A stretch of 64,000 bases of DNA from Rhynchonema sp. JSB1_4 (taxonomy: Eukaryota > Nematoda > Chromadorea > Monhysterida > Xyalidae). Of this stretch, positions 1 through 12,176 are shown piece after piece; the stretch's first letter is position 1; every line of letters starts with the position of its first letter. The notes below the pieces were generated by a model, which saw nothing but the letters and a program-made list of their open reading frames with translations, was not told the DNA's origin and did no database searches. The stretch covers positions 80,986-144,985 of the forward strand of contig JASAMV010002557.1 in NCBI GenBank assembly GCA_030248065.1, read 5' to 3'. The position numbers and the translations under genes were made by a program.

Positions 1-2352
1 GGGACACTTGTATGACGGTGAGTGCGAGTGTGGGTACCTAGTCCCCTCGTAGTCAGCATTCAGTTATTGGCTGGTTCTTCGCTCCTACGTGTCTTTTTTG
101 GTTAAAGTCACATGGCTTCGATTAATTTGGTGATTTGAAATCTGCTGATCATTCTGATTTTCGATGTTTCTTGCGAAAACTCAGCCAGCACACGGGGTGG
201 AGTGTGCACGCAGTGATGTTGCAGCCCGGCAATAGGGTCTGCTGACGGGGCACATTTTTAATTTTATAGGCAAATAAGTTTGCCAGAGGCGTCCACACTG
301 ACGAGCCCTGGCTCGTCGGTCTGTCTGCTAAAGGAGGGCGAAACAGACCAAGATTACTGCACTCGGTACATAGACATTATCCGAAAGATCCGGATGGCTA
401 GTCTGTTGATGTCGGGATGAGCAGTGCTCGCATTTCAGCTGTTCGATGGCATACACGTGTACCGTCGCTGTGCCACGAAAGAGGAGTGCAAAGGTGAGCG
501 TATGACTTGTATAGCATAACGATAAAACTGATTGCATCGGCAAGATTTCGAACGTTTCGATTTGAAGTAAAGTTGTGCAACGCGTTTCCACAGTATCAGC
601 AATTTTACTTGCAACGTTTCACGAGCTTCAGGCTTGCTTCCTCAGGCACGTACAGTAACACTGAACACCAAACAGGAAAACACAGCATCAGGTGGCGCAA
701 CGGTTTAGTGGTTTCGCCCATGTGTTCAATCGACCAGACCAACCTTTGCAACCGTTACAACTTCGCGCAATTCGTTCAAACATTTATAAACGTTTCTTAA
801 ATCGGCTTCAAAACACCAAGATCAGTAAGATCAGCATGTATACAGTGGTATACTGCTGTTCGGTTGTTCGTTGCGACCAAGTTTTCACAGACGGGCAGTG
901 CACCAGACCGTCGTCAGTGCGAATCCGCCAGATAGGCAAACGACCCAAACCACCGTTTGGCCCCTCCAGACTTCGAGAACACATGCCGTACAGACAATCA
1001 GAACCAGGGCATCTGCTGTTGCTCTGATCCCGGTTGCAACACCCAATGGCCGGTTCTGACCAGCGGCAAACCGAGTGCGTGCTACTTTTGTGTGAATTGC
1101 GCGTTGGATCAAATCGGCACGCTGAACAGTCTCAGACTACGACCGGACGCACAGGACGCGTGCATTGTGGGTTTGACTTTGAGACACTGCCGACTTATTG
1201 GGGATATAAAGAACCATTACAAAGACCGACAATAAACTGCTGATCGGTTGCTTGATACCGTAACTTCCCAAACGCAGAATCTCTTACTCATTTAGTTTTG
1301 ATGACGAGCGTTGTGGTAAAATGAGCAGTCGAGATTAGCATCGTCAAGATACCCAGCTGTATCACCACCCAAAGTTGTTGTCGTACCGTATAGTATCACG
1401 TTTGTTTGTGCACACAGATTTTGGTTGTCGGTGGCCAGACGATTACAAGACGATCGGCAAAGGCATCGGAATGCAATGGCAAGTTGGATGGATGGTCGAT
1501 CACCGACAGTGCGCAGGTGATGCTTCACTCGATAGGACATTTATCAAATTTAGTGACCTGGATGGTTGACATTAAACTCTTCTAAACTCAAGATATTTCG
1601 CGATTTGCTTACTTGCTCTCTTTATGTTTATGTATGATGTATGTCATAGCTCTCACCAGCCTTGAAAATTTTGGGAGCAAATCTCGAAATGTTTCTGATC
1701 AAAACAAGTCGGGTGCGACCAAAGAGAGATCCGGTCGTTTCCGATCACCAAAATTGAGACACACCAGCACCAGATCAGCACATATTACAAAAAATATCCA
1801 CTCTTTCTTTCAGGTGTATTGCTGCACAACGACGGGTTGCAACGGTGAAAACTTGGTCCAAGCCGGCCCCGCAACCGCACCCACCATCACTGGCACATTG
1901 AACCAAGGAGGTGGTGGCCAGGGCACAACACCGGATCTGAGCGGGGCGTCCGTTGTCGTTGCGGGTTCGACAACCGGTACTGATAATGATGGTGACGGAA
2001 CCGGAACTGGTTCAGGATCCAGTGACACCTCATCGTCCGCTGCCACCGACAGCAACTCTGGTATGACCAAACTTGACTATCTCGACTGTGTGCTCACAAT
2101 TATGTCCACAATTTTCGCTTTATGTTTGCTCAGCTGTTTGATGAGGGACATCGTGCGTTACATTGTTGTTCAGACTCGGAGGGATCAGAGGCAGGCACCA
2201 CGCCCAAAGTGCAGACAGCCGGTGGCGGCGGTTCAAATTCAAAGAGTCAGAATGAAGAAGAAAAGAAAAATCTTGCGCTGAATCATTGGCAGTTTGTGAA
2301 TGGTTTGCTCCTAAATATGATTCTGTTTTTTCTTATTGTGGTCGTGATATGA
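1..2352 (+). CDS. Ly6/ET-module-like, probably GPI-anchored secreted protein (5' end outside window)
   Basis: An exon appears to end near base 16 (G before GTGAGT), so the gene probably starts upstream. Cysteine-rich exons follow: about 284-400 (CLLKEGETDQDYC), about 437-491 (RCATKEEC), about 980-1240 (TCR..GICCCSDPGCN, then ACYFCVNC opening a second module), possibly 1418-1519, then 1814-2060 starting VYCCTTTGCN. The CCC..D..CN and CC...GCN endings are typical of Ly6/uPAR and nematode ET modules, so two modules are likely. Exon 1814-2060 continues as a Gly/Ser/Thr-rich stalk. It splices in phase 1 to 2174-2352, which ends in a hydrophobic tail (FVNGLLLNMILFFLIVVVI) followed directly by stop, as expected of a GPI-attachment signal. 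An unspliced reading through 2281 gives a different tail with a basic end. AATAAA at 2638-2643 could be its poly(A) signal. The early exon chain is uncertain; the last two exons are well supported. Confidence 0.55.
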
Positions 2353-2648
2353 TAACACACAATAAGAATGATATGTAACACTGTTATGTAACTGATTTTG
2401 TAAATCTTCGCAGTTCTGACAAGCAATGCAGCACTAAGCTATTCATAGTTTTTGATTATTGTTATGACCCCTTGTGTCCGAGACAAATTTTGAAGCGATA
2501 TATTTGTGATCTATTCCACTCAGCTTATATCTATATTTATTGTGTATGTTTTCATAAGTTAGTACAAAATGCGACAACGTTGCTCTGTACACAATCTGTG
2601 ATGTTCAAATATAATGACGTTGTACGGAATCTGTAACAATAAATTCTT

Positions 2649-5600
2649 TCATTTTCGATCATGCAGCACAGCCTTGGCGGCCAGTCGTCCAGGCGATCCT
2701 GTCACACCACCGCCTGAAACGAACAGCGAAATTATTTTGAAATATTTTTAAACCCATTTTTTAAAAACATTAAAATGTACCCGGATGAGCGCCACTTCCG
2801 CACAAATACAGTCCCGCAATCGGTGTACGGTAATTAGCCCAATTTGTCATCGGTCGAGACCAGAACAGTTGATCGAGTGACATTGAACCGTGGAATATGT
2901 TCTAAAATAAATTTTTTGTATCAGAATACATTGGCATAAATAAAAATAAATGAAGGTTAAAAACATACATTAGTAAACGCAACTAAATTACTAATAAAAT
3001 GGGCACAGACCCCTCCAGTCAAGCCGAAAATCCGCTCGAGTTCAGGCGGAGGCAGGCACTCATATCCGACGATGCTCTTCTCAAAGCCCGGCGCGTATTG
3101 GTCGATTTGGGAGAACACTGAAAATAGCTGTAAATGAGATTGACATCATTATCTAAAACAGGCGTCTGTACTGATGGAACTTTATGCATGTTGAACAGTT
3201 CTGAGGTCACGCGCACATTGGGTCTTGGGTGCAGTCGCACTGACTGTTATGTACCTGCTGCGCCTCCAGTCGCCCAGGGTCGAATTAGGCATCCAGCATT
3301 ACGCTGCACAGCTAATTAACCAACACGAACCATGTCTGGCATATTTCTCAATCGTATCCTTATCCCAACTGGCATCCTTCAGTTTGTACGGCGTGTATTG
3401 TGTGAACAGTGTGATCACGTGACTGCCCTCAATTGTCACAAGCGAAGGGTCGACACTCGTCGGAATGGTCATCTCGATGAACGGGCTGCGATGGGCAAAT
3501 TGGGGGTATATTTATGCGGCTTAGCCTGTTTAGTGGCACCCTCTGGTGATACTACATGGTTGCTGTTTAGAAACCAATTGCAACGTTCAGTACCAATCTT
3601 TTCACAGTCTTCCATCTTCATTCTGAATCACTCTATTTCGGCATAGCGCGTGTCACAATGTGGACTATTTCAACCGCAAAACAGTCAATATCCTTTGCAA
3701 GGGCGAATCCAGGGGCCATTGGTCCACTTGGCCCCTGAAGAGGGGGCCACCGCTTCGGAAGGAAGAAGGAAAAGGGCCCCTAAATCGCAGGATTTTCACT
3801 CTGATACACTTCAAAAAGCAAAAAATCGCGCGTCACACACACCCATTTTCAATGAAATTTGGCTTACGCGTACGTAAAAGTGTCAAAATTTCGCGCGCTT
3901 CGCGCGTCAACATTTTGTAGGGTATTTGTTGCAAAAAGCGCAAAATTCTAAACAAGCACTGGATAAAAATGACTTTTCAAAAACGGAACAAGCACCAGAT
4001 AAAAAAGACTTTTTGGATTTGGCCCCTCCCTTGGCCAAAAGCTGGATCCGCCACTGATCCCTTGTGGTGACCAAAAACGTTGGGTTGCGGTCCTGCCACT
4101 GTAATTATGGCAAAAATGTTCAAACACGAAACAACTAACCGATTTGAATAATTGCCACCGACCATATCGACGTATGCCTGGTGTGTCACATCCATTGATT
4201 CACAATTCAAATGTATCGTTGTTTGATGGTGCGGCAACGGCTTGTTGTCGGACGGGTTCGGAATGGCAGTAAAGTTGGGCAGTGAACTGACGGCAACTGT
4301 AATGATATAGTTCATTAACACAAAGTGACGCCCAACGAGTGGTTGATGGGAACAAACGAACCATTCAATTTGGTCACCGGACTCGTGTAATCCACGGCGC
4401 GAACGGCTTGCCGAAATGTACGTGGCAGTTCGCTCTGCATGGGTGAATTGTAACTGGGTCAGTTTTACAGACTTCAATTCTGATGTTCCAGAATGTGTTC
4501 GTACCTCGTGCACCAATTTTTCAAAGGTCACGTGGGGCGTCGCATTCGAGAGCACGACATCGGCCTCGATCTGCTGTTTTGTGTCCAGCTGCACGCCGCG
4601 AACACTCTTATCGGGATCAGTCAAGATTTGCTTGACTGGCTGAAGCAGGCCCTCCCTTGATTTAGGTTCCATTAAATTTGCCTGAAAATCAAAGTAACGG
4701 TCATTGACAAACCGCATTCACGAATATCTCGACGCCTTCGCTTTTGGCTGATTTAGCGATCGCCTCCGACACGGCACCCATTCCGCCGATGGCAAACGCC
4801 CACACGCCCTGATGCCCATCCACGCCACCCATCACGTGATGCAAAAGCACATAGCTGAAATCGTGCGTGAACCATATTTAGAAGTTTGCTATTCAGACTG
4901 CACATCCATACCCGCCGCCGGCTGTGTGTGGCGATGCAGCGAAACCGGTGACAGCATCAGTAGCCAACGTTGACTTGACAATGTCAGAGTCGAACCATTG
5001 ATTCAAGACCTGAAGAAGTACTTTTCGGGTGAACGTTTGGTGATGATGACCATCAGTCGAAATTGAATCAAAATTGGAATGCCTTTGAAGTTGAAAATTG
5101 AACTGGAAGTTGAAACCTTTGATATCGGTGACGTCATAATTTCATAGAGATCCATGGCACCGCGGACGCCAAGTGGTCTGACTGCAAGCAAACCATCATT
5201 TAAATCAGACCATATTGCGGATTGCCGCTATCGCTATCAGTAAAAATGACCCACGTATTTTATACAGCGTGTATATCTGTCGCCACTGATCCAAACGCGA
5301 AGTCTTGGTCAGGTCTGTTGGCTCAATGTCCATTAATTGTTCGATGTGGCTGCAGATTTCGCCCATCCAGTGCTCATAACGTGGATAGTTCTGCAATGTT
5401 ATCATTCATTAAAAAACTTTTTCGAATGCAAAACCACATTCATAAGAAATGTGACGGATACCTCAGCATCGCGTTTCGAAAATCGCGATATCTGCTCCTG
5501 ATTGAAGTGCATGCCTGAGCCGAGCGTTAAACTGCGTTTCGTGCCCAGAATCGGTGAGAAGAACACCGGGTCCTTGCGATGCCAGCGAAGACCGTGTTTC

Positions 5601-6178
5601 TGAAACGACCCTGTTTATAGTGATCTTCGTGAAATTTTTTCTCTGGTTGTCAAAATTTTATTATGTCATTTGGTCCCCTGCCTTTGATCTCGTGCCATTC
5701 AACATTGTGAACATTCATTAGAGTGACCGAAAGTGACGGGTCAGAAGAGAGTGGAGTGGACCATAAAGGTTCCATAGGACACGAAAACGGGCACCAACCA
5801 CGAGTTTCAAATCGTTCATGACTTGTGGCCTGAACAGCGACAACAGGTATGAAGCGCGGGAAAATTTGAATCCGGGCACGATCTCCTCGGTGACCGCTGC
5901 ACCGCCGATCACGTGACGTCGCTCGAGCACCGCCACTGTTTTGCCTGATTTGGCAAGGTACGCCGCTGCTACCAGCCCATTGTGACCTGAGTTTCAATTA
6001 CGTGAAGGCTTATAAAATATTTTGGCATTGAGCAAAAGAGTTGTATACCTCCTCCAACGATTACGGCATCATATCGACCCTTCGGTTTCTCGTGTTGCGC
6101 ATCAATCACCAACGAACTGCAGAACCGACGCCAGCCATGTGATGTTTCACAACTAAAGACGTGTTTGGTTGGTAACAT
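2649..6178 (-). CDS. PYROXD2: Pyridine nucleotide-disulphide oxidoreductase domain protein 2 (phytoene desaturase-like)
   Basis: A FAD-dependent oxidoreductase of the phytoene desaturase/amine oxidase fold; family members are mitochondrial. Exon 1 (start ATG 6178) carries a basic, Ser-rich N-terminus that could be a transit peptide, then the dinucleotide-binding motif [10 protein letters not shown], completed in exon 2 by [19 protein letters not shown] and [20 protein letters not shown]. Later exons read [18 protein letters not shown] (near 5590), [20 protein letters not shown] (near 5390), [12 protein letters not shown] (near 5130), [19 protein letters not shown] (near 4930), [20 protein letters not shown] (near 4840), [18 protein letters not shown] (near 4530), [15 protein letters not shown] (near 4220), [20 protein letters not shown] (near 3400), [20 protein letters not shown] (near 3070), then [13 protein letters not shown] split over the last intron and ending [10 protein letters not shown]. 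Order and motifs match PYROXD2 from end to end, with about 11 or more exons. It converges on the Ly6-like gene; its possible poly(A) signal (TTTATT at 2536-2541 on +) lies inside that gene's 3' region. Confidence 0.93.
3650..4060. repeat. Low-complexity insert inside a PYROXD2 intron
   Basis: This stretch sits between coding exons of the oxidoreductase. It holds phrases such as GGCCCCTGAAGAGGGGGCC and GGCCCCTCCCTTGGCC, A/T-rich runs and a CG palindrome (TCGCGCGCTTCGCGCG near 3893). The same type of CG palindrome recurs at 17290, 18625 and 18940. No open frame here has coding character. Confidence 0.45.
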
Positions 6179-8130
6179 GAGGACAGTTTGTTATTCTTAT
6201 TTCCAAATTTCATTTATTCTGATTTGGTCGCAGAACATAAATGGCCAGAAGCAGAATTTTTCACTTGCGCTGCGTCCTGTTGTGTTTCTGGTGTGTTTCT
6301 GTTTTGCAACACACGACAGAAAACAGGTTTGGGGTTGGTTGACCTGTTGTGAAGGCCGGCCAATATGATACGACCAGGTGTACACGCGCGTCCGCTTGCC
6401 CCACGTGGGTGTATCGATCACATTTGCTGCAACACACAACGCAGTCCAATGCATCGTGTTCGTCTTATCAGTCGCTTTCACCGTACATCAACTGCTGTTT
6501 GTGTGCATTGCGGTTGTGTTGTGTTTTGGACGATGTTCCGTATGAGAACTTTCCCTTTTAGAACATATTTCCAGATGATGCGTTGGATAATTGTGTTTCA
6601 GGAAAACCAGACGGCTACAAACGTGCACCTACCTATGTACGTATATACCTGTGTAGATATAGAACTCTGCGGGATGTGAATGCACCAGAAACAAATTCCG
6701 GGAACCATGAACCCACAACAATGAGAGCAAAGTAGTGCCAACCCACAAATGAAACGTGAGCAAACGTACATGCTTGTACGTTACGCAACGTTGCAGTAAC
6801 CAGACTATATGTCATTTCACCAAGTGTCCATCTGTGTTCGGTTTCAAATAACCGCACGGTCCTCCATACATTAATACAGCAGCGACTTTGCTGTAACTTT
6901 TTATGACACCGATGCTCTCAGTATGCACACGTGCACGTGACCCATCGTAAGTCACTCAACAATAATTGAGTTTCGTGAAGTTGTAAAATACGAGAAGCGC
7001 ACAGAGTGTTTTTAAACTTATTTACACCACCACAACTAACATCCTTGAACTTTTGTTTTTCAGTACTTGTACCTACTGACCATCTGAAAACACGGAGTCG
7101 CGAAAAACATTAAAAATATTGCGAGCGCCAATGTGTGTTTTCTCGTGTGCGGAAGGATTTCGTGCTTCAAGCAGCGTATAGCTTTCCACTTTAGCTGTAT
7201 TTCGGGTGCTATGGTGTTTAAAGTCGTGTAAACAACTCTTCACCAAGCTAGGGTACCCACTAACAACAAAAACCCAAACCTTCAGGTGTGTAACATTTAC
7301 CGCAACGCAGCATTTCACATTGTGCACATTTCGCAAGCAAGAACGAAAAAAACGCAGAGAAAAAAGCACCTCACGCTGTTGTTGTGTTGATAGAAACTGG
7401 GTTTTCGCCTAGGCTTGCATCATAAGACCAAGAGACCGTTTTACAAATGCTTTTGAAAGTCAAGTTCACCGACAAAGTTGCTTGCAAATTGTCTTGAAAC
7501 TGGGCACTTCAGAGAGAAAATGGCATTTTACGCGCTTTGTGTTGGTTGAAAAAAAGTTTCCGCCGTGGGCTGACACACGTGATTAGTACTTTTGTAGCAT
7601 CACTTGGTAAATTACACCTAAAAATCTCTTGTTTTCCCGAAGTTTCTCTGTTTTCGTGTCTGTGACGGAAAACAAGTGAAAAAATTGCCTCCATGATTGA
7701 TCGACCAAACAACATTGGCAGCCCACAGGTTTTTACGCTTTTGTTTACAGCGTTTGGTCTTTTGCTTTTTGTCGTTCGGCTGCTCTCAGAAGCAGATTTT
7801 CTGCGCAGCTGCTTTTCTGTACTGAAATTTAAGAAAAACAGTTCGACAGCAGTTATTTGGGCATTGACCTTCAGTGGGTTTGAATAATACCACATTATGG
7901 TTGGTTCATTTTTGAGAATGTTTCAGCTCGGCCTTAAGCGTGTTTGTTGTTACCTTTTTCGGTCTGTTTTCGTAGACGGGTTTATCACCAGATCATCGTC
8001 AGTGAGAAGGAACCACATGAAAGGAAGCGATATGCGATACGCGGCTTGTGACAGCAACTTTTTTCAGGTTCCACACATTTCACAAACATCAAATCACATA
8101 AATAACAAATAAAAAAATTATTCCACCGTC
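6179..8130. other. Divergent intergenic region, no gene seen
   Basis: This is the spacer between the divergent starts of the PYROXD2-like gene (-) and the ankyrin-like gene (+), so it should hold both promoters. Open frames in it lack domain signals and convincing splice-linked neighbours. One copy of the CACCAGGTCATCGTCAGTG-type dispersed motif lies near 7988-8008. The rest is A/T-rich single-copy-looking sequence with many TGTGTTT and ACACAAC runs. Confidence 0.5.
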
Positions 8131-11100
8131 ATGCATCGATCAGTTTCAATGGATGACCCAATTGGGGACTTCGACCCTCGTTTGGGTGCACCACATGCGC
8201 CGACCACCCATTTCTATCTCAAAGTTGAGCCGTTGCAAACGCTCAAATATCACGCACTCAGGGCGGTCGGATTGCAATTGTTTAAGGTGGGTTGCATATT
8301 GAGGCAATTTTGAGAAAAATTTGTTGTTCTTGTTGCTAGCCACTGGAGTGTAGCCCCGACCAGGGCCGTTGGGTCAGGAAGTTGGACGGATCGGATCTGG
8401 ATTGCTTATGTGATCTTTGTTTTATTGGAGATGTCTTGAAATTTCGACAAGCGTATTGTGAGTGTATGTGGAATGAGAATAACTTTTTTAAATTGGTCGA
8501 ACTTACCTAGCTAATCTATTCTCTAACCATCCTACGCAAATAAACCGCGATGCGACAACGAGTTTGGAGGATCAGCATAGTGAGTAGATAGTATAAATCT
8601 GATGAAAACCGTGTCCAGGTCAACTGTTCCACGGGCAATCTGCGCAAAGCCATCCGTGATTTGCGATTCTGGATTCGCCGTCTGTATCTGCCGCCCAAGG
8701 TTCGACCGGAGCTTTTGGAAATCCTCGAACAGATCGTGCACGAAGTTGGCAAATGGGGAGAGAAGCACGGTGCCATGTTCTCCGATCCGTCACTGCCACC
8801 ATTGCCTGCCGTGTCAAGGAGCATGTCAATGTCAGGTATTGGTCGCACAATGACCATATAAGAATCTCAAAACAACCTTCCCCCCCCCCCCCTCCAAAAC
8901 AACCCGGAACCCCCCCCCCCAAATACACGCGCAGGGTCAGACAAGGCTGATGCTGAAATCAAACTTGGGAGACTTATGAGGATCTGCTCTCAGCTTTTGC
9001 ATCTTGATCGGAGCCAATAACGAGTGTCTTGGTCACGGCGCTGATATTTATTCTCAGCTTTTCATTTCTACGCAGGCACAAAACTTTATCCATTGCCTGA
9101 GAATGTGGTGTGCAAAAAAAATTAGAGCTTGGACAATACCCAAATTGAAACACTCAAGCAAGCAGCTCAAATCGATCCGGTCCGATTCTGGTCTCATCAC
9201 CAAAGTGTGACATACTGTATCTACGTACAAACCGTCAGCGATTATTACGGTACTTCACATAAAACATCACAGCCTCCCACATAATTGCAGGTGCCAAACG
9301 TCGCACGGTGCCCATCATCAAACGTGTCCATCCATCTGAACATCTTCGTTTGTATTTCGATTGTATTCGATGGCGAGGGGCCAGGATCCTCATTGACCAA
9401 ATGGAGACATGCAAGGCGATTATGGCTGCTTGTGAGGATTGGCCAATGATGAGGTGCGTTGGACTTGGGATGGTACCAAAGTTAGTGATCCGATCTACAT
9501 AGCTTGGTCAGATTTGCCGTGCCACTCACTAACTTCGAACCAGCGTCAAGCTCACGGACTATTTTTGCACCGACAATAATATGAAATCAGTTTGACTACG
9601 CGACCTTCGGAACTTTTAATTTGACTTTTGAAGGAGCGCAATACCGAAATCCATTATTTGCGAATTGTTATTCATTGAAGGTTCCAACTCGCGTGCACAT
9701 ACGCATTGACCGATGTGCTGGACACGTTCGAGCCGATCAGGTTACGATCGATTCAACGCAAATTGCAGGTTGCTCTTTAAATTGCAATCCTCCAAGATAG
9801 AATATTTTCGTTTTCAAAAGAAATTTGCAAACTTGGTGATCGGATCATTCATACATAGATAGATGCGCCCTACCTTGGTCAACTGACTTGATTGATTTAG
9901 GACCGACCAGTCGAACTGGTTCAATCAAATAGTCCATGAAACATCATTCAGTCCCATGCCTACAGGACCACGCATTGTACAATTTCTGGTTCGAATGGCT
10001 GAAAAGTGACAAGGACAAGACCAAGACCCGACTATTCCTCACCAATCGTCTGCTGCCACCACAAGTCACCAGTCTCGCCTTCCAATGGGCCATTGAGCAC
10101 GGACATGTAGAGTTGGTGCAATTCTTGGGCACGAATTTCACTGATGAACAAGTGGAGTATTTGGGTGAGTGTAAAAGAGTACCCATTAATTGATTGGCAT
10201 CGATGTCAGTGATCGGATTACAATCTACAGCGATCACACGAATTCGCACATTTTGGATTCGGATCAAACCAGGATCACTTGCTTTTTATTACATGAATGT
10301 GGCAGTTCTTGGTTTTCTAATATTTTGCGATGCGCGTTCAAAAGGCGTGACGTGGGTATTGCGCGATTTGATTATGTCGATGAGCGTAAAACTTCCTTCT
10401 AACAACTAAACAACTTTGTTGGGATGCTGGTGCAGCACAATTGCCTTATTAGCTTAGCAGGGTCCGACGACCGAGACAGATCCCGTCACCAAGTTTGATG
10501 GCGTTTATTGTCTCATGCTATCTGCACAAAAAAACACTTTATCGCCACCCAAACCCTTATCCCAGGTTTGCTGCACTGGCGTCGAATCAGTTTCCAAGCG
10601 AAGCACGTCGACATTTTCGAGTACCTCTGTGATCGACTATGTGAGCTAAATGCGTACTCGATGGCCCGTGTCACCTGGAACTCATTCTACACGTCGCTGT
10701 TTGAGTCACTGCAGGTTGGTGGTGTTTTTGCCTTTTTTGCTCATGAAGTGAAAAACAAGATAAAATGACATTCGAAATTATACGCACCTAAATCGGCAGC
10801 CGAACTCGATGATCGGATCCAATCGGTTCTGCCTTGGACTTTTTGAATCTTTGAATTCTTTTTTGATTTCGACCAGCTGGATTCCAAAAGATTTTTTGCT
10901 CTCGCGGTCACGTGACCAAGACGTGCCGGTGACAGCTTGCACAGACTTTTAGAATTATAAATTGCAGAAAATCAACTCTCCCGAAATCATTCGTCAGAAT
11001 CTGTACAAACTTCGCTTTCTGCTCGCCCACTGCTGCCCGACGCTGAAATGGAATCTGCTCATGGCTCAGGTACACGAAGTTTGTGAAATTCTAAATGTTA

Positions 11101-12176
11101 CGGCGTCCATCATGGTGGAAATTACGGTAGATTGGGAACCTAAATAGTCGTTTTGAACATTTCTCACTGCACATAGCCACCAAGAAGTTTTCACTATGAA
11201 GAGGATCAGCCAGGGTTGTTTCAAAAAAAAAGTGGTCAATTAAAAAAATTTAAAAAAAAAAAATTTTTTTTTTGAAACTCAGATTTTGCTTTTTTTAATA
11301 AAAAAAGTTGCCCAAAATGGGCTAAAATGTCTAAAAATGGCCTTTTTCTAGGCAAAAAACTGGCACTTTTTTTCTGTGGACGAGACAATTTTTCCAAAAT
11401 CGCGCCTGCGGCGCTCTGTATTGTCCCCAAAGCAGTACAGGGATGCGCGGGGCTGGTCTTTTATAGTAATGTGGCACCGATAATGTACTACTACATGCTA
11501 CTACACATGTATATATGCAGGTCTGGTGCAAAACCGGGCGCGCAAAGTCGATCTGACGCGCAAGATTTGGGCTGTAATCGATATTTTGATGGTCGTATAT
11601 CAGATATACGGCATTAGATGCATTAAAATACGTTGTACGGCATGCTACAATACATCAGAGTAACATCGTTAGTGAACATCAACCTCAGACTGGTCGGAGA
11701 CCATGGAATCTGCACAATACTACCGGGTGTCACCACACAAGTTCGGTCTGAGGCGAAAATTTTTCAATTTTTGAAAAATATGTTGTATCGATTTCATTTA
11801 TCCTGAAACGTCGTTTGCAACACTTTTTCTAATAAAAAATTTTTCGTCAAAAAAAAAATCAAAAAAAAAATTTTTTTTTTTAAAAAAAGCTCGTTAATAA
11901 AAAAATTTTTTTTTCAACCCTGGATCAGCACAACAACAAAGAGCATACACTTGTATTTTCCGTTTATATTTGCAGGATTGCCGTGCACTGAACGCTGTAT
12001 TCCTGTACAAAGACCGCATGATCTGGGATCTGTTTGTCGAGTATTTGTCGCAAGAAGATCTGGAGAAAATCCACCAATATTTCGATCGAATTTATCACGA
12101 AGAACCTTCACAAGATCTATTGCAGTTCTTGAATCTGATTCGAATTCATATCAATGATGATAAGTGTGAAGAATGA
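8131..12176 (+). CDS. Uncharacterised protein, ankyrin-family-like (8 exons)
   Basis: I do not recognise a named orthologue. Eight exons join in consistent phase: 8131-8286 (MHRSVSMDDPIGDFDPRLGA), about 8620-8835 (LRKAIRDLRFWIRRLYLPPK), about 9291-9452 (HLRLYFDCIRWRGARILIDQ), 9681-9768 (FQLACTYALTDVLDTFEPIR), about 9964-10164 (LAFQWAIEHGHVELVQFLGT), about 10566-10712 (HVDIFEYLCDRLCELNAYSM), about 10968-11070 (NLYKLRFLLAHCCPTLKWNL), and 11975-12176 (ALNAVFLYKDRMIWDLFVEY), ending KCEE. Total is roughly 420 residues. The helical A..WAIEHGHVELVQFL unit and others resemble degenerate ankyrin helices, as in large nematode ankyrin-like families; that link is from memory and inference. No signal peptide or membrane segment is visible, so it is probably cytosolic. 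Nearly every intron carries a copy or half copy of the window's inverted-repeat family, and intron 7 holds a complete hAT-like element. Confidence 0.75.
9466..9620. repeat. MITE-like family copy (intron 3 of ankyrin-like gene)
   Basis: The left end reads GGTACCAAAGTTAGTGATCC only about 15 bases after the splice donor, followed by CTTGGTCAG. The right end is degenerate. This is one of the copies that nearly fills a short intron. Confidence 0.45.
10802..10940. repeat. MITE-like family copy (intron 6 of ankyrin-like gene)
   Basis: The left end is GAACTCGATGATCGGATCC, then CTTGGACTTTTT. The core contains TTTCGACCAGCTGG, and the right side contains GGTCACGTGACCAAGACGTG. Order and motifs match other copies, although the outermost right end has decayed. 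Confidence 0.5.
11211..11922. mobile_element. Non-autonomous hAT-like DNA transposon with target-site duplication
   Basis: The left end is CAGGGTTGTTTCAAAAAA and the right end is TTTTTTTTCAACCCTG, giving a terminal inverted repeat CAGGGTTG. GATCAGC flanks the element directly at 11204-11210 and 11923-11929. It becomes an 8-bp GGATCAGC duplication if the last G is shared. Ends beginning CAGGG and 8-bp duplications are typical of the hAT superfamily. The 712-bp interior has long A and T tracts next to each end and no transposase frame, so it would need a transposase supplied in trans. It lies in intron 7 of the ankyrin-like gene and does not interrupt coding sequence. The intact duplication suggests a fairly recent insertion. 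Confidence 0.8.

Noticed and set aside
1613..2281. Unspliced 222-residue frame for the Ly6-like gene end
   Set aside because: Its beginning is intron sequence. Splicing at 2060/2174 in phase gives a better GPI-type C-terminus.
7509..7895. Minus-strand 128-residue frame
   Set aside because: Lys/Ser-biased composition without domain, consensus splice sites or neighbouring exons; probably a chance frame in the intergenic spacer.
8880..8925. Poly-C tracts as a CRISPR or tandem array
   Set aside because: Simple homopolymers in an intron. No CRISPR-like regular repeat and spacer structure exists anywhere in the window.
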